In this document: one piece after another, positions 56,150 through 64,000 of the stretch | Layout of the letters: each line of letters starts with the position of its first letter | Numbering within the stretch: position 1 is the stretch's first letter | Source: Porticoccaceae bacterium | Lineage (GTDB): Bacteria; Pseudomonadota; Gammaproteobacteria; Pseudomonadales; Porticoccaceae | NCBI GenBank assembly: GCA_024644595.1 | Contig: JAHEHL010000009.1 | Span: forward strand, 209,512-273,511 | Direction of reading: 5' to 3' | Length of the DNA stretch: 64,000 bases | Position numbers and translations under genes: made by a program | Notes under the pieces: model-generated | The model's input: the letters and a program-made list of their open reading frames with translations, nothing else | Told to the model about the DNA's origin: nothing | Databases searched by the model: none

Positions 56150-58834
56150 CTACATTTCCCAGGTAAAGTCGAGACCAAATGTTGCTGGTTCGCCGTACTG
56201 GTGCAGATTGAGACCCAAGGCATCGCCGTAGTTGAAACCAAAGTTGCGATAGTCTTCGTCGAGCAAGTTCTTGCCCCACAGCGCTATAACCACATTGCTA
56301 TCCTGGAGTGCCTTGGTCCAGCTTAGGCGCGCATTAACAATGGTTCTTTCATTGTTTGGCATTTGCGCATAGGCCACTGGTGTATCCGGCGCTGGGTTGG
56401 CATTAGTGTTGTAAACCGCGGTAGACACAGGAATTGAAACGGTCTCATCCTGATAGGCCGCGCTAATGCTTAAGGCGAGCAAGTTTGAACCACTCTCCAT
56501 AATGTTCCAATCGACACCAAGATTGAAAGAGTCGTCTGGCACCATCGCGCGCTGAGCAACATTATTGAGCGGCAGCACAGCTGCACCGTCTGTAGGCGAA
56601 CCATAAACCGCTGGATACTCATCAAAATCGCCGTTGATATGACTCCAGGCCAGAGACACCAGCAGATTATCAGTAGGTGCAACACGCAGCGACATTTCAA
56701 CACCATCGCGTGAGGCCGAACCCGCATTGGCAATCGCACTCGTCACTTTGGATCCTTCGGTCAGTACAGTGGAAACCTGCAGATCGGTGTAATCATACGA
56801 ATACAGTGCGGCATTCAACTGTGCACGACCATCCCAGAACATAGACTTATAACCCAACTCCATGCTTTCGATTTCTTCTTCATTGAACGCGTCCGCTGAG
56901 TCATTCACCTGATCGAAGTAGTCACCATTGAAACCACCACTGCGATAGCCTGTTGAATAGGTTGCGTAGATATTGGCATCGTCCGAGAGATCATACTGCA
57001 CGGTTAAACGACCAGACAGATTGCTGAAATCTTCAGAGAACTTGCGACCATAAATCCCGGCACGTTCAGGCAGAGTCTCGGCTTGCTCATTAGTCACATA
57101 GTTATCGTTAGGATTGTAGGCTGCGGCATTACCAGTCAACAGTTTTGGATAAAACATATTGATAAAGTTGGAGTTATAACCGCGCCACAGGTAAGTCACA
57201 TCTTTGGTTTCTTCTGTGTAACGCAAGCCGGCAGTAATAGCCACTTTGCTCTCTTCGCTGGCACGGTAGGTAAACTGACCGTAGACCGACGTCGCTTCAG
57301 CTGCTACATCGTGAGACGACGTGTCAGAGGTAGCCAGAGGGAACGAGGCAATACGGTGATTGCGGAATGAAGATTCATCATCGTAGTAGTAGAGGCCAAC
57401 GGCATAGTCCAGTGTGTCAGTGCTGCCGACCATCTGCAGCTCCTGAGAGAACTGTTCATGGTCCGTTACAGAGTAGTTATTGAACACCGGGGCAGAACCG
57501 CGCTCTTCAATCGCATCAACCATCTGCAAGGCCAGGCCAAACTCAGCGGCACCATCAATGCTGTAGATACCAATATTATTTGGTACAACGGTATCTAAGA
57601 ACAGACCACCAATGGTCAACAGCGGCAAATCGGTAATGATGTTGGCGTTGTTGATACCATCCAAATCGGCACTGTTCAGGGCTGTAGCTTCGCGAGTACC
57701 GGTAATAGATTTAAATTCAACATCACCAAAGGCACCCATGTCCTCAATTTTGTATGAGACCGTTAATGAGTGGGCATCAACATCATTGGTTGCACGTGAG
57801 CTCATATCGGAAGAACCCAGACCTGGCTTTGAATTAACCGAACTCAGTTCATCATTGGTCCAGGCAATAAAGTCATCAGCCCAACCAAGGAAAGTGTTTA
57901 CCTGAGGCAGATTTGGCAACAATCCATAGTCTCTGTACTGCGCTACATAACCAGCCAGCACACCTACGGTTTGAGCGCGCTCAGCACTGTCTACAGCGAC
58001 CGCTGAAGGAAAACCTGCAGCAGCCACAACGCCAGGAGCGCGAGGATTAAAGCCCACCACATCCATCATCTGCGAGTGCTCATCGAGCTCATCATGGGAA
58101 TAGCTGTAGTCGATAGAAAGATTATCAGAGGGCGTAAAACGCAGCGACAAACGATGACCCGATCGATCAAGATTTTCAAAGCCATCAAGGCTTGTATTGC
58201 TGTTGTCGTAGAGATCATCGCGCTTGCGCGTGTAACCAGAAACAGCCATACCCAGATTATCACTCAGGGGAACATCGAACCGAACATTAGCGGCTTCATA
58301 GCCGTAGTCGCCAGCAGACACTTTCACTTTAGCACCCAGCTCTTCGCCGGGTTTCTTGGTGATAAAGTTAATCGCACCACCGATGGAGTTACGTCCGTAG
58401 AGAGTACCCTGTGGGCCTTTCAACACCTCAATGCGCTCTAAATCCATGGCGTCGACGCCATTACCGGTCGCTTTACCCAGGTAGACTCCATCAATGTACA
58501 TCGCGTTAGCCGGATCAGAGGAGACACTGTTGGGGTTACCTGCACCAATGCCACGCAGAGAGAAACTGACGTTGCCTCGAGATGAGGGAGCTTCGTAACC
58601 CTGGACACCCGGAATGGCAGCAAACAGGCTCGTAATATCGACAATACCTTGGTTTTCGATACCCGCCTCAGTGAGCACTTCGATTGAAACAGGTGCATCC
58701 TGAAGGTTTTGCTCGCGTTTTTCTGCGGTTACAACAACCTCTTCGAGCATACCCGCTGCAAGAGTTGAATTTGCCGCCACAACAGCTAAAGCAATAGCCG
58801 TTCTGCAGATTGTGGTTTGCATACCTTTTTTCAT
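56150..58834 (-). CDS. TonB-dependent outer-membrane receptor
   Basis: An 894-residue beta-barrel receptor. The signal peptide (residues 1-26, ending NSTLAAG) is followed by a TonB box-like stretch EEVVVTAEKREQNLQD and the plug domain (IPGVQGYEAPSSRGN, GVYLGKATGN, GPQGTLYGRNSIGGAINF), then the barrel. No siderophore-type N-terminal signalling domain. Receptors of this AEKREQNLQD class are numerous in marine and sphingomonad degraders of aromatic and steroid-like compounds. ATG 58834 (MKKGMQTTICRT) follows GAGGGGGTAAGT. It follows the SnoaL-like gene by 44 bases. Confidence 0.93.
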   Translation of the reverse strand: MKKGMQTTICRTAIALAVVAANSTLAAGMLEEVVVTAEKREQNLQDAPVSIEVLTEAGIENQGIVDITSLFAAIPGVQGYEAPSSRGNVSFSLRGIGAGNPNSVSSDPANAMYIDGVYLGKATGNGVDAMDLERIEVLKGPQGTLYGRNSIGGAINFITKKPGEELGAKVKVSAGDYGYEAANVRFDVPLSDNLGMAVSGYTRKRDDLYDNSNTSLDGFENLDRSGHRLSLRFTPSDNLSIDYSYSHDELDEHSQMMDVVGFNPRAPGVVAAAGFPSAVAVDSAERAQTVGVLAGYVAQYRDYGLLPNLPQVNTFLGWADDFIAWTNDELSSVNSKPGLGSSDMSSRATNDVDAHSLTVSYKIEDMGAFGDVEFKSITGTREATALNSADLDGINNANIITDLPLLTIGGLFLDTVVPNNIGIYSIDGAAEFGLALQMVDAIEERGSAPVFNNYSVTDHEQFSQELQMVGSTDTLDYAVGLYYYDDESSFRNHRIASFPLATSDTSSHDVAAEATSVYGQFTYRASEESKVAITAGLRYTEETKDVTYLWRGYNSNFINMFYPKLLTGNAAAYNPNDNYVTNEQAETLPERAGIYGRKFSEDFSNLSGRLTVQYDLSDDANIYATYSTGYRSGGFNGDYFDQVNDSADAFNEEEIESMELGYKSMFWDGRAQLNAALYSYDYTDLQVSTVLTEGSKVTSAIANAGSASRDGVEMSLRVAPTDNLLVSLAWSHINGDFDEYPAVYGSPTDGAAVLPLNNVAQRAMVPDDSFNLGVDWNIMESGSNLLALSISAAYQDETVSIPVSTAVYNTNANPAPDTPVAYAQMPNNERTIVNARLSWTKALQDSNVVIALWGKNLLDEDYRNFGFNYGDALGLNLHQYGEPATFGLDFTWEM

Positions 58835-58878
58835 ACTTACCCCCTCGGTTTTCATGGACTGTCTAATTGACATTATTA

Positions 58879-59349
58879 TTAATTCATATTTGAACGTGCA
58901 AAGTTACTTTTTGATGTCTCAAACTCGTTTAAATGAAACGACAAATCTCCAAAGTAGTCTGGAGCAATCGTGCGCTCGCTAAAGCGCCACGTTTCACTTT
59001 CTTTAACAAACCTATCGTAGTAGCGTCCCGCCATAATGGTTTGCAAGGGAAAATTCTCCAACGCCTGAGTCACCGTAAAAAGCGAACGCGCTGATGCCTC
59101 ATCGCCATCTAACCCAATCACTAGATTGTTAACATAGTGGGTCGTGCACGGCGTCCCTGTGTGAGGATAAACTTTCACCCTCAAACGGTGTGCAGCAAGC
59201 ACCTGGCTGCTACCCTCAAGCACTTCAGCTGAAGGCAGAAATGTTATTTTCGCCTGACTCATTAAAGCTGCTACAGATTCAAAGTCACCAGCATCAATTC
59301 GCTCTGCGTAGCCATAAACCAATTGTTGAATTACTTGATAATCACTCAC
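58879..59349 (-). CDS. SnoaL/NTF2-fold protein (GTG start)
   Basis: A 156-residue cone-barrel protein: IQQLVYGYAERIDAGDFESVAALM at the start is typical of SnoaL-like (nuclear transport factor 2 family) proteins, and HYVNNLVIGLDGDEASARS and GRYYDRFVKESETWRFSERTI follow the fold. Members act as isomerases, dehydratases or hydroxylase helpers; ketosteroid isomerase has the same fold. The GTG start at 59349 has no strong ribosome site, so the N-terminus is uncertain. It precedes the TonB receptor in an operon. Confidence 0.8.
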   Translation of the reverse strand: MSDYQVIQQLVYGYAERIDAGDFESVAALMSQAKITFLPSAEVLEGSSQVLAAHRLRVKVYPHTGTPCTTHYVNNLVIGLDGDEASARSLFTVTQALENFPLQTIMAGRYYDRFVKESETWRFSERTIAPDYFGDLSFHLNEFETSKSNFARSNMN

Positions 59350-59480
59350 TACAACGCTCTAACGATTCATGTTTTTGTAATATCGAACCAAGTTACCGAG
59401 CTAACGGCCAGTTAGACAGTACAAAATCTGTCAACTTAATTGACCAAACGCGTCACCCAATACAAATGGCCGCTGCCACT

Positions 59481-60569
59481 CTACGCGGCATCAATGGTCT
59501 TTAGCTTTAAAATATTTTGCCTATAGGCCTTCGGCGTATGCCCCGTCCAATGGCGAAAAGAGCGCACAAATGAGCTCGGCTCAGTAAAGCCCAACTCGTC
59601 GGCGATATCATTTATCTTGCGGCTGCCATCTCCCAGACAATCAATGGCTAATTTGCAGCGCACCTCGTCTTTTATCAGTTGGTAGGAAATTTTTTCCTTC
59701 AGCAGACGCCGGCGTAGACTCGACTCCGACATATGTAAGCGATGAGCAACTTCAGAAAAAGAAGGCACGCCCGTTTTAAAATCACAGCCAATCAGCTGCT
59801 TGATTGCCTCTGCCGCTGAGCTCGGTTGCCGCTCGATCATGCTTAGCTGGAAAACAGTGGTATCGAGGAACGGTTGCAGAGAGGCGGTATTTTGCACAAC
59901 CCGAAGGTCCAGCGTATCGCGGGGGAAAACAATGCGATTCGCTTGTGCAGAAAAGGTTATTGGGCAGCCAAGCATTTCTTCCATATTACTGGTGTAGGAC
60001 GAACCAATGCTGGGTCGCGCAACTTCTACCCGGACCGCCTGAATCGAGTGCCCGGTCAACCAACCACAAAACGCATGCCAGACCAGCAGACCAGATGCCA
60101 TAGTAACCGTATCGAAGGTACCAGCTAATTTCCACGAAGGGGGAACAAAGAGTGAGGAGACGTTTTGGGTATCAAAACTGTAGTGCAAGCTGGCCTGATC
60201 GCTGCCAACCTCAAGACTCAACTGACGTCCAGTCAACGGTCGCATCATTTCTTCAAAACGCTGCGCCCGGCTCAGCGCTTCACCCAATGTCGCACAACCC
60301 ATAAGTGCGTAACACATCATCTCAAAGGACTCTGTGCCAAGCCCCCCGCCCCAAGGGACGTGGGGATTAGTAACTTGCATTGCCTTGACCAACTCGCGGT
60401 AGAGGGCAGAATAGTCAATGCTCGAAAGAGGGGTGTTTTCGTCTAGCAATGACAGCCTAGCGACATCAACATTTGCCGCAGCCGCGATAGCATCGATATC
60501 TAACCCCGTGCTCTCTATGTAGTCGATCAGTCGATGAAACGTGCTCGCAGCAACATTAATATCAACCAT
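59481..60569 (-). CDS. AraC-family transcriptional regulator
   Basis: A 362-residue regulator with an N-terminal arabinose-binding-like domain (VDINVAASTFHRLIDYIESTGLDIDAIA) and C-terminal helix-turn-helices: FSEVAHRLHMSESSLRRRLLKEK and INDIADELGFTEPSSFVRSFRHWTGHTP. GAGGTGGGGC precedes the ATG. It lies 131 bases upstream of the SnoaL-receptor operon on the same strand and is divergent from the membrane protein and oxidoreductase genes, so it may control either side. Confidence 0.9.
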   Translation of the reverse strand: MVDINVAASTFHRLIDYIESTGLDIDAIAAAANVDVARLSLLDENTPLSSIDYSALYRELVKAMQVTNPHVPWGGGLGTESFEMMCYALMGCATLGEALSRAQRFEEMMRPLTGRQLSLEVGSDQASLHYSFDTQNVSSLFVPPSWKLAGTFDTVTMASGLLVWHAFCGWLTGHSIQAVRVEVARPSIGSSYTSNMEEMLGCPITFSAQANRIVFPRDTLDLRVVQNTASLQPFLDTTVFQLSMIERQPSSAAEAIKQLIGCDFKTGVPSFSEVAHRLHMSESSLRRRLLKEKISYQLIKDEVRCKLAIDCLGDGSRKINDIADELGFTEPSSFVRSFRHWTGHTPKAYRQNILKLKTIDAA

Positions 60570-60688
60570 GCCCCACCTCTCTTGTTATTTTTATGTCGAG
60601 AGAATTTGTCAATAAAAACGAATTTTTGTGTTCTAGCTAAAGCCACAGAGTTCGGTATATTAACTTTTTAAACAGATTCAATAGTGCC

Positions 60689-61213
60689 ATGATAGATCTC
60701 AGCTACCAATCTTATTTACGCCGCGAAGTTACTACAAATGGATTAACAAACGCTTTTTTTAATGGCGTCATCTGTTGGTACCTGATTAAAGAAAAGGCGG
60801 ATTTAACCTGGTGGGGTGAACACAGCTTTGCTGGAGATATCATTGCCACCGCACTTATCTTGCCGTGGATTGTGGCGATGATTGTTATTCCGCTACACCG
60901 CCGCAAAGTACTCAAAGGTAAAATTCAACCCTGGCACTGCGACAACAGTTCGCCGCGCCTGCTGCATTTACTGCACCGTTTTCCCCAGTCCCTATGGTTG
61001 AACGGTCTCTATTTTGGTTTGCTCGGCATGCTAGTGATCGCGCCCCTGACTCTGCTGCTATTGTGGGTCGCCGGGGCACGTCTGTTCACACCCCTGGAGT
61101 ACGCCATTTTCAAAGGTTTCTGGGCCGGCTGTCTGGCCGCAACGACCGTCATACCTATGCTATTGGTGGGCTTGCGCGCAAATATTGCGCCTGCAAATGA
61201 GAGCCAACTATGA
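60689..61213 (+). CDS. Unknown membrane protein coupled to the flavin oxidoreductase
   Basis: A 174-residue protein I do not recognise. Four hydrophobic segments are visible, near residues 20-33, 47-67 (GDIIATALILPWIVAMIVIPL), 103-128 and 138-163. Between segments two and three lies a basic loop (HRRKVLKGKIQPWHC). No cofactor motif is seen. Its stop overlaps the start of the 711-residue oxidoreductase by 4 bases, implying a shared transcript and translational coupling; an electron-transfer or anchoring partner is possible but unproven. Confidence 0.75.
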   Translation: MIDLSYQSYLRREVTTNGLTNAFFNGVICWYLIKEKADLTWWGEHSFAGDIIATALILPWIVAMIVIPLHRRKVLKGKIQPWHCDNSSPRLLHLLHRFPQSLWLNGLYFGLLGMLVIAPLTLLLLWVAGARLFTPLEYAIFKGFWAGCLAATTVIPMLLVGLRANIAPANESQL

Positions 61214-63345
61214 GCCAAAGAATTTTAAATAGCCCCGCCAACATTGGCACAATGCGGCTTAAAAATCGTTTCGTCTTGGCTGCCATGGGCTCAAACTATG
61301 CCACCGCTGACGGTCATTGCAGTGAACAGCTTATCGCCTATTATGAGAAGCGCGCCAAAGGCGGTGCCGGCTTGTTGATTTTAGAAACCACCTCGGTGAG
61401 CTGGCCGGCCGGCTGCTCAATGCCCAACATGGTCGGTTTTTCAGATGACTGCTTTTTGCCCGGACTGAGCAACCTAACCTCTCGAGTCCATCAATACGAT
61501 TGCAAGATTGCCGCTCAACTCAACCATAGTGGCAAGGTATCCCAGGAGGATACCGTGGCAGGACGGCCCATACTGGTCCCCTCAATACCGGCAAAAAGTC
61601 GCAATGACATGATGCCGCTGCTCACCCGTGAAGAACTCGGCAACTTTATTAAAATGGGCGGGCCCGACGGCAAGGGACCGCGCTATCACGTGATGGATGA
61701 GCATGATATTTCCACGTTGGTGGATGACTTTGTTGCGGCGGCAAAGCGTGCCATTGTCGCGGGCTTTGACGGCATTGAAATACACGGTGGCCACGGTTAT
61801 GTGATCTCGAGCTTTCTATCACCGGCAACCAATCAACGCGATGACCAGTACGGCGGCACGGTGGAAAACCGCGCGCGCTTAATGGTTGAGATTATTCGCG
61901 CCGTCCGCGCGGCAGTGGGCCCCGACTTCCCGATCATTATTCGCCTCGACGCCAAGGAATATCGTGTCGACAACGGCATTACCCCGGATGATTTTATTGT
62001 CGCCGCCAGGCTCGCCCAAGAGGCTGGTGTTGACGCCATTGATGTCAGCGCCTACAGCGACACGCAAAAAGGTATCGCCTTTACCGAAGCGCCCTTAGTT
62101 CACCAACCCTCAGCCTATGTGCCGTTTAGTGAAAGGGTTAAGCGCGAATTGGACTTGCCAGTGATCGCGGTTGGTCGAATTGAACTGGACAGTGCGGCAA
62201 AGGATATCGCTAACCATAAATATGACTTTCTCGGCCTTGGGCGCAAACTCATTGCCGACCCTGAACTACCCAATAAAAGCGCTGCCGGGATGGCTCAGAG
62301 TATCCGGCCCTGCATCTACTGCTATATCTGCGTCAGCCAAATTTTTATCAACAAACCCATGCTCTGCGCTGTCAATACCGATGTCGGCCGCGAATACAAA
62401 GGTGACCTGATTGCCAGCAGCACGGAGGCCGGCAGATGCTTCACCGTAGTCGGTGGTGGCCCAGGGGGCATGGAAGCAGCACGACTACTGGCCACTGCCG
62501 GGCACCAAGTGACCCTGTTTGAAAAAGAACCGCAATTAGGGGGCACCGCACGAATTGCTGCCCTTGCCTATGAACCAAACGGCGGTTTAATCGACTATTT
62601 ATCCACGGAACTGCAGCGTCTAAAAGTCGATGTGCGGCTCAACAGCCCAATTACGATAGACGCCCTAAAAGCGCTAAACCCCGACCATGTGATTGTTGCC
62701 ACTGGCGCCAAGCGCGAGGCACCGGAAATTGCCGGCAAACATCTCGATCACGTCTTTGATGGTGAAGAGATGCGCGGCCTGCTACTCGGCGGCGATGATC
62801 GCGGCCTGAAAAAGCTCAACCCGATTAAGCGCGCGCTGGTGGCCACATCTCAAGCCCTGGGCCTGACCAACAATATTAGCTGGGTACGAGCACTCAGCCA
62901 CCTCTGGATGCCCCTGCAGAAAGAGATAGTGATTATCGGCGGCGGTTTGGTGGGTATTGAAATAGCGGAATTTTTAATCGAGAGACGGCGTCGTGTCACA
63001 GTTTTAGAGCCCAGCGCGACCCTATCGCCAGAACTGAGCATTGTGCGCCGCGCACGGGTCATTCATCTGTTGCGCGAACACGGCTGCGATATGTTGACCA
63101 AAGCAGATGTCAGTCACATTGACAAAGCCGGAGTGCACTACAAGCATGATGAAGACATGCACTGCGTCAAGGCCGATCAGGTGATTATTGCCCAAGGCGC
63201 CGACGCCGATACTCGAGTCAGCGAACTGATCAATGAGGCGGGTTATGCGGTGACGACAATTGGAGATTGCCGCTCAATTGGCTATCTCGACGGTGCCATT
63301 GCCGATGCGCGTACTGCCGTGAGAGCCCTGCTACAGCCCGTATAG
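61210..63345 (+). CDS. FMN/[4Fe-4S]/FAD enoate-reductase-type oxidoreductase (FadH/BaiCD-like)
   Basis: A 711-residue multidomain enzyme: an Old Yellow Enzyme TIM barrel (about 1-350, with AAQLNHSGK, EIHGGHGYVISSFLSPATNQRDDQYGG), a [4Fe-4S] site with Cys at 368, 371, 374 and 386, and FAD and NAD(P) Rossmann domains (VVGGGPGGMEAARLL, IIGGGLVGIEIAEFL). The family reduces C=C bonds next to a carbonyl or thioester (2,4-dienoyl-CoA reductase, bile-acid 4-ene reductases). The Cys spacing CxxCxxC resembles trimethylamine dehydrogenase rather than E. coli FadH (CxxCxxxC). It starts inside the end of the membrane-protein gene. Confidence 0.88.
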   Translation: MSQRILNSPANIGTMRLKNRFVLAAMGSNYATADGHCSEQLIAYYEKRAKGGAGLLILETTSVSWPAGCSMPNMVGFSDDCFLPGLSNLTSRVHQYDCKIAAQLNHSGKVSQEDTVAGRPILVPSIPAKSRNDMMPLLTREELGNFIKMGGPDGKGPRYHVMDEHDISTLVDDFVAAAKRAIVAGFDGIEIHGGHGYVISSFLSPATNQRDDQYGGTVENRARLMVEIIRAVRAAVGPDFPIIIRLDAKEYRVDNGITPDDFIVAARLAQEAGVDAIDVSAYSDTQKGIAFTEAPLVHQPSAYVPFSERVKRELDLPVIAVGRIELDSAAKDIANHKYDFLGLGRKLIADPELPNKSAAGMAQSIRPCIYCYICVSQIFINKPMLCAVNTDVGREYKGDLIASSTEAGRCFTVVGGGPGGMEAARLLATAGHQVTLFEKEPQLGGTARIAALAYEPNGGLIDYLSTELQRLKVDVRLNSPITIDALKALNPDHVIVATGAKREAPEIAGKHLDHVFDGEEMRGLLLGGDDRGLKKLNPIKRALVATSQALGLTNNISWVRALSHLWMPLQKEIVIIGGGLVGIEIAEFLIERRRRVTVLEPSATLSPELSIVRRARVIHLLREHGCDMLTKADVSHIDKAGVHYKHDEDMHCVKADQVIIAQGADADTRVSELINEAGYAVTTIGDCRSIGYLDGAIADARTAVRALLQPV

Positions 63346-63369
63346 CAGCCCTGGCCGCGGCGCTAGACC

Positions 63370-64000
63370 CTACTGCCCGCTCTGCTTGGCAAGGTGCAAG
63401 AATACCGGCACTTCGCCGCCGCCATGGACTTCGAGGCTAGCACCAGACACATAAAAGGCGTCATCCGAGCACAGATAGATCACCGCCTTGGCGATATCCT
63501 CGGGTTCAGCCATGCGCCCCATAGGTAGCATATCCGCGACCCGCTTAAAACCCTCGGCACCGCCGTAGTGAGCTTCTCCTGCAGGGTGATAAACCAGCCC
63601 GACCACGAGACCATTGACGCGTACTTTTGGCCCCCACTCCATGGCCAGAGACTGCGTGGCATTCAACAGCCCAGCCTTTGCCGCTCCATAGGCGGTAGTG
63701 CCGGGCGACGAGCGTACCGCACTGACACTGGAGATATTGATAATACTGCCCGGCACCTCGCCGACACTCAGTGCGGCATAAGCCTGCTGCGACATCACCA
63801 ATGGGGCGACAAGGTTGAGCTGCACCAGTTTTTCGGTCAGGCTCGGGGATGCCGTAGCCGACTCGACCGGTGGACTGCCACCGGCATTATTGACCAGTAT
63901 ATCGAGACGCCCAAAGGCGCCCAGAGCTGCATCGATCACCCGCTGTGACTGCTCGGCCTGGCGAATATCAGCCTGAACAAACAAGGCCTGCTTGCCCCCC
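63370..64000 (-). CDS. SDR oxidoreductase (5' end beyond the window)
   Basis: The C-terminal 209 or so residues of a classical SDR; the frame is open to the right edge, and the codons before 63984 (GGKQA) belong to it. VNNAGGSPP, catalytic Ser in NISSVSAVRSS and Tyr/Lys in YGAAKAG are present. The end is unusual: SGASLEVHGGGEVPVFL, where most SDRs have a DGG motif, and NGLVVGLVYHPAGEAHYGG replaces the common PG segment. I recall HGGGE-type endings from SDRs linked to actinobacterial steroid breakdown, but cannot verify it. Confidence 0.83.
   Translation of the reverse strand, partial: GGKQALFVQADIRQAEQSQRVIDAALGAFGRLDILVNNAGGSPPVESATASPSLTEKLVQLNLVAPLVMSQQAYAALSVGEVPGSIINISSVSAVRSSPGTTAYGAAKAGLLNATQSLAMEWGPKVRVNGLVVGLVYHPAGEAHYGGAEGFKRVADMLPMGRMAEPEDIAKAVIYLCSDDAFYVSGASLEVHGGGEVPVFLHLAKQSGQ

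Noticed and set aside
60602-60625. GAATTT repeated 18 bases apart upstream of the AraC gene at 59481-60569
   Set aside because: Six bases of A+T-rich sequence repeating in an A+T-rich gap is expected by chance and the spacing is not a whole number of helical turns.

Overview
The window is a 64 kb chromosomal segment from a Gram-negative gammaproteobacterium, probably a marine or halotolerant one. This rests on a complete gamma-type division and cell-wall (dcw) cluster running into secA, argJ and mutT, a type IV pilus pilC-pilD-coaE-yacG block, a type A RNase P RNA gene beside mraZ, a MurE with the meso-diaminopimelate DNPR signature, an ectoine operon and a long TonB-dependent receptor. Placement near the Cellvibrionales/Spongiibacter-like marine lineages is an inference; no rRNA gene is present. 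I see no insertion sequence, integrase, CRISPR array or tRNA gene.

Layout. 1-2204 (+): end of pilC, pilD, coaE, yacG. 2201-25812 (-): mutT, argJ, secA, an M23 peptidase, lpxC and then the dcw cluster, transcribed from mraZ at about 25.7 kb leftward to ftsZ at 8.9 kb with many 1-4 base overlaps. The mraZ promoter region carries three TGGNN boxes at 10-base period. 26.0-26.4 kb (-): rnpB. 26.6-30.8 kb (-): a DUF5062-like gene and purL. 31-34 kb: mltF (+), tadA (-), epmB (+). 34.1-37.9 kb (-): ectA-ectB-ectC followed by a sodium:solute symporter. 38.2-41.4 kb (+): oxyR and a katG with a signal peptide. 41.5-44.9 kb (-): an AraC-type regulator, an enoyl-CoA hydratase, HMG-CoA lyase and a VOC protein. 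45.1-47.1 kb (+): an exported cyclophilin-like protein and an exported amidohydrolase. 47.2-49.8 kb (-): a peroxiredoxin and a SulP transporter.

From 50.3 kb to the right edge the gene content becomes accessory: a KshA-like Rieske oxygenase and an SDR (-), a TetR regulator divergent from them, a YtcJ-like amidohydrolase and two more SDRs (+), a TonB-dependent receptor and a SnoaL/NTF2-fold protein (-), an AraC regulator (-), an unknown four-helix membrane protein coupled to a 711-residue flavin/iron-sulfur enoate-reductase-type enzyme (+), and a further SDR cut by the edge (-). One SDR resembles 3-alpha-hydroxysteroid dehydrogenase along its whole length and another resembles 7-alpha-HSD. With the Rieske type, this suggests uptake and ring oxidation of a steroid-like or other polycyclic alicyclic compound. 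That is the most interesting part of the window and remains a hypothesis.

Other points worth checking: a small ORF with a strong ribosome binding site that overlaps the mltF start, a 17-base-pair hairpin between rnpB and mraZ that pairs fully only in minus-strand RNA, a Gln in the FtsI SxN motif, and a cyclophilin-like protein with a degenerate active site paired with a prolidase-like amidohydrolase.
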